DNA of 64,000 nucleotides, taken from positions 124,001-188,000 of the forward strand of contig JAEWKK010000012.1 of NCBI GenBank assembly GCA_023386045.1, in the 5' to 3' direction. This DNA is from Bacteroidota bacterium. Lineage in GTDB: Bacteria > Bacteroidota > Bacteroidia > Chitinophagales > Chitinophagaceae. Of this stretch, positions 62,502 through 64,000 are shown piece after piece (position 1 is the first letter of the stretch; every line of letters starts with the position of its first letter). Under the pieces are notes generated by a model. It did not search any database and was not told where the DNA came from. It saw nothing but the letters and a program-made list of their open reading frames with translations. Made by a program: the position numbers and the translations under genes.

Positions 62502-63851
62502 TTAATAAGAAGCCTGGGTTACTGTTCTTCCCTGGATCCGTCCACTCTTCATCAGGCCATCATACTGGCGCATCAGAAGTTGTGTTTCGATCTGCTGCAA
62601 TGTATCAAGGATAACACCTACCATGATCAGCAGTGATGTTCCGCCGAAGAAAGTAGAGAAGTTGGCCTGCACACCAAGCAACTGGGCAATTCCGGGCAGA
62701 ATACCCACGAAGGCAAGTAATACCGCACCTGGCAAAGTGATCTTATCCATGATGGCGCCAATATAATCAGCAGTTGGCTGTCCGGGTTTCACACCAGGAA
62801 TAAAACCATTGTTCTGCTTGAGGTTATCTGCTATCTGTTTGGGATTAAAGATCAAAGCCGTATACAGGAAGGTAAATCCAATTACCACAATTGAATAAAT
62901 GGCCATGTACCAGATATTCGTGTGATCGGTAAAGATTTTGTATAACCCCTGTCCGGTTTCAGATTGCTGAATGGATTTACTCAGGTTAAAAAGTGTAGGC
63001 AGGAACATGATAGCCTGTGCAAAGATGATTGGCATTACACCAGCACTGTTCACTTTAATAGGAAGGAACTGCCTGGCACCACCAAACTGGCGGTTACCTA
63101 CGATTTGCTTGGCATAGTTCACCGGTATCTTGCGCACTCCCTGCACCAGCAGGATACAACCCATGATGATGAAGATGAGAATCGCAATCTCTACGATGAA
63201 GATCAAAATTGTACCTGAACGTGTTGACTTAGCTCCCAATTCCTGGAAGAAGGATTGTGGAAGCCTGGCCAGGATACCTACCATGATGATCAGTGAAGTA
63301 CCATTACCAAGACCTTTGTCGGTGATCTTCTCACCCATCCACATTACAAATAAGGTTCCTGCAGTCAGCAACAATACAGTTGACAACCAGAAATATCCTG
63401 AATAAGATGGAGCAATACCACCAGGTCCTGCAATCTGCTTCAGATAAGCAACATAAGCAGAAGCCTGAACGATAGTAACGGCAACTGTTAGATAGCGGGT
63501 CCACTGGTTGATCTTCTTACGTCCGCTCTCTCCTTCTTTCTGCATCTTCTGGAACTGTGGAACCAGAACTGTCATCAACTGCATAAAGATGGAAGCAGAG
63601 ATATAAGGCATGATACCCAGTGCAAAAATGGAAGCCTGTGAAAAGGCGCCACCTGCAAAAGTATCGATCAGACCAAGGATACCATTCTTTGAATTGGCCA
63701 TTTGTGCGCTGATGGATTCAGGATCAATTCCTGGAAGCACCACATGTGTACCGATACGATAGATGAAAATAAGGAGCACTGTGAACAGGATCTTGCTGCG
63801 CAACTCATCGATGCTCCAGATATTCTTTAATGTTTGAATGAATTTTTTCAC
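62502..63851 (-). CDS. secY: Protein translocase subunit SecY
   Basis: 449 residues with ten transmembrane helices. Typical SecY parts: IYRIGTHVVLPGIDPESISA at the N-terminus, PYISASIFMQLMTVLVP, GLGNGTSLIIMVGIL, VNSAGVMPIIFAQAIMFLP (plug/lateral gate region) and MRQYDGLMKSGRIQGR at the C-terminus. It forms the inner-membrane channel for protein export and insertion. It follows rplO, with a terminator hairpin between them, as in the spc operon. Confidence 0.97.
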   Translation of the reverse strand: MKKFIQTLKNIWSIDELRSKILFTVLLIFIYRIGTHVVLPGIDPESISAQMANSKNGILGLIDTFAGGAFSQASIFALGIMPYISASIFMQLMTVLVPQFQKMQKEGESGRKKINQWTRYLTVAVTIVQASAYVAYLKQIAGPGGIAPSYSGYFWLSTVLLLTAGTLFVMWMGEKITDKGLGNGTSLIIMVGILARLPQSFFQELGAKSTRSGTILIFIVEIAILIFIIMGCILLVQGVRKIPVNYAKQIVGNRQFGGARQFLPIKVNSAGVMPIIFAQAIMFLPTLFNLSKSIQQSETGQGLYKIFTDHTNIWYMAIYSIVVIGFTFLYTALIFNPKQIADNLKQNNGFIPGVKPGQPTADYIGAIMDKITLPGAVLLAFVGILPGIAQLLGVQANFSTFFGGTSLLIMVGVILDTLQQIETQLLMRQYDGLMKSGRIQGRTVTQASY

Positions 63852-63874
63852 GGAAAAAGTTTACGGTCCTTAAA

Positions 63875-63901
63875 GAAAAAAAAGACGCATGTTTATGCGC
63901 C
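63875..63901 (-). terminator. Hairpin with T-run between rplO and secY
   Basis: On the minus strand GGCGCAT-AAAC-ATGCGTC (63884-63901), a 7-bp stem with one G-U pair, followed by eight T residues (63876-63883). It lies 17 bp after the rplO stop and 24 bp before the secY start, so it may attenuate read-through into secY. Confidence 0.75.
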
Positions 63902-63918
63902 TCGCAATTTACTGAAAA

Positions 63919-64000
63919 TTACTTCACTATTTCTACAGAACCACCCACTGATTCGATGGCTTGCTTTGCTTTTTCGCTGATAGCGTTTACTTTGAAGGTA
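63919..64000 (-). CDS. rplO: 50S ribosomal protein L15, C-terminal part (cut by the window edge)
   Basis: Partial: only the final codons are in the window, reading TFKVNAISEKAKQAIESVGG then SVEIVK and stop. The motif KVNAISEKAKQAIESVGGSVE without the first residues matches the conserved C-terminus of L15. The position right before secY is the standard one in the spc operon. Confidence 0.85.
   Translation of the reverse strand, partial: TFKVNAISEKAKQAIESVGGSVEIVK

Overview
The window looks like a chromosomal segment of a Bacteroidota bacterium, most likely a member of the Chitinophagaceae or a close relative. The support is indirect but consistent: a very large secreted protein with MBG-type repeats and a type IX secretion (T9SS) C-terminal sorting domain, several exact TAnnTTTG -7 promoter elements (the Bacteroidota consensus) with weak Shine-Dalgarno signals, HisB as a HAD-IGPD fusion, and lipoproteins and outer-membrane proteins of the kinds usual in this phylum. 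No phage, transposase, integrase, CRISPR array, rRNA or tRNA gene was seen.

Layout. 0.36-7.1 kb: a TetR-controlled tripartite ABC exporter operon (TetR, TolC, HlyD lipoprotein, two ATPases, two permeases) with two matching candidate operators. 7.1-9.0 kb (minus): an ArsR / SRPBCC / DUF998 / DoxX-like operon. 9.3-13.4 kb: a CDP-alcohol phosphatidyltransferase, then a minus-strand stress-type cluster (phosphoribosyltransferase, alpha/beta hydrolase, small Cys protein, baeRF-like protein) and two small proteins. 13.7-19.4 kb: an outer-membrane barrel protein, an SDR, a single-domain response regulator with a PAS histidine kinase, and a haem-motif lipoprotein. 19.5-32.3 kb: a TPR-adenylate cyclase next to a 1961-residue subtilase-like T9SS cargo, and divergently an NTT-like/HEAT membrane protein overlapping a cyclic-nucleotide-binding protein, followed by an HD-domain protein and a voltage-gated-type ion channel. 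32.5-47.9 kb: mostly housekeeping and secreted proteins (parallel beta-helix protein, MutS2-like, MsrA, YCF48-like, peroxiredoxin, DUF486, SMC, universal stress protein, arginase family, amidohydrolase). 48.0-52.6 kb: hisG-hisD-hisC-hisB preceded by a histidine-rich leader peptide and a complete attenuator. 52.7-57.1 kb: S9 peptidase, TerC-family protein, a small exported protein, transaldolase. 57.1-57.9 kb: SRP RNA gene plus 9-bp-based palindromic repeats. 57.9-64.0 kb (minus): rpsA, a flavoprotein, map, secY and the 3' end of rplO.

The most notable points are: (1) a his attenuator on the minus strand at 52466-52612, with promoter, 16-codon leader carrying four His codons, pause/antiterminator/terminator pairing and a seven-U run; (2) a possible cAMP signalling neighbourhood (adenylate cyclase, CNBD protein, HD protein, ion channel); (3) a subtilase-like protein whose catalytic His position is Glu and which contains two blocks of 8-residue NGQAV repeats; (4) degenerate heptamer arrays in several intergenic gaps, resembling the STRR repeats known from cyanobacteria; (5) an SRP RNA gene recognised by its conserved apical loop, promoter and terminator; (6) a ribosomal-protein/secY cluster that stops after map. 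All functions are inferred by reading sequence; no database search was run.
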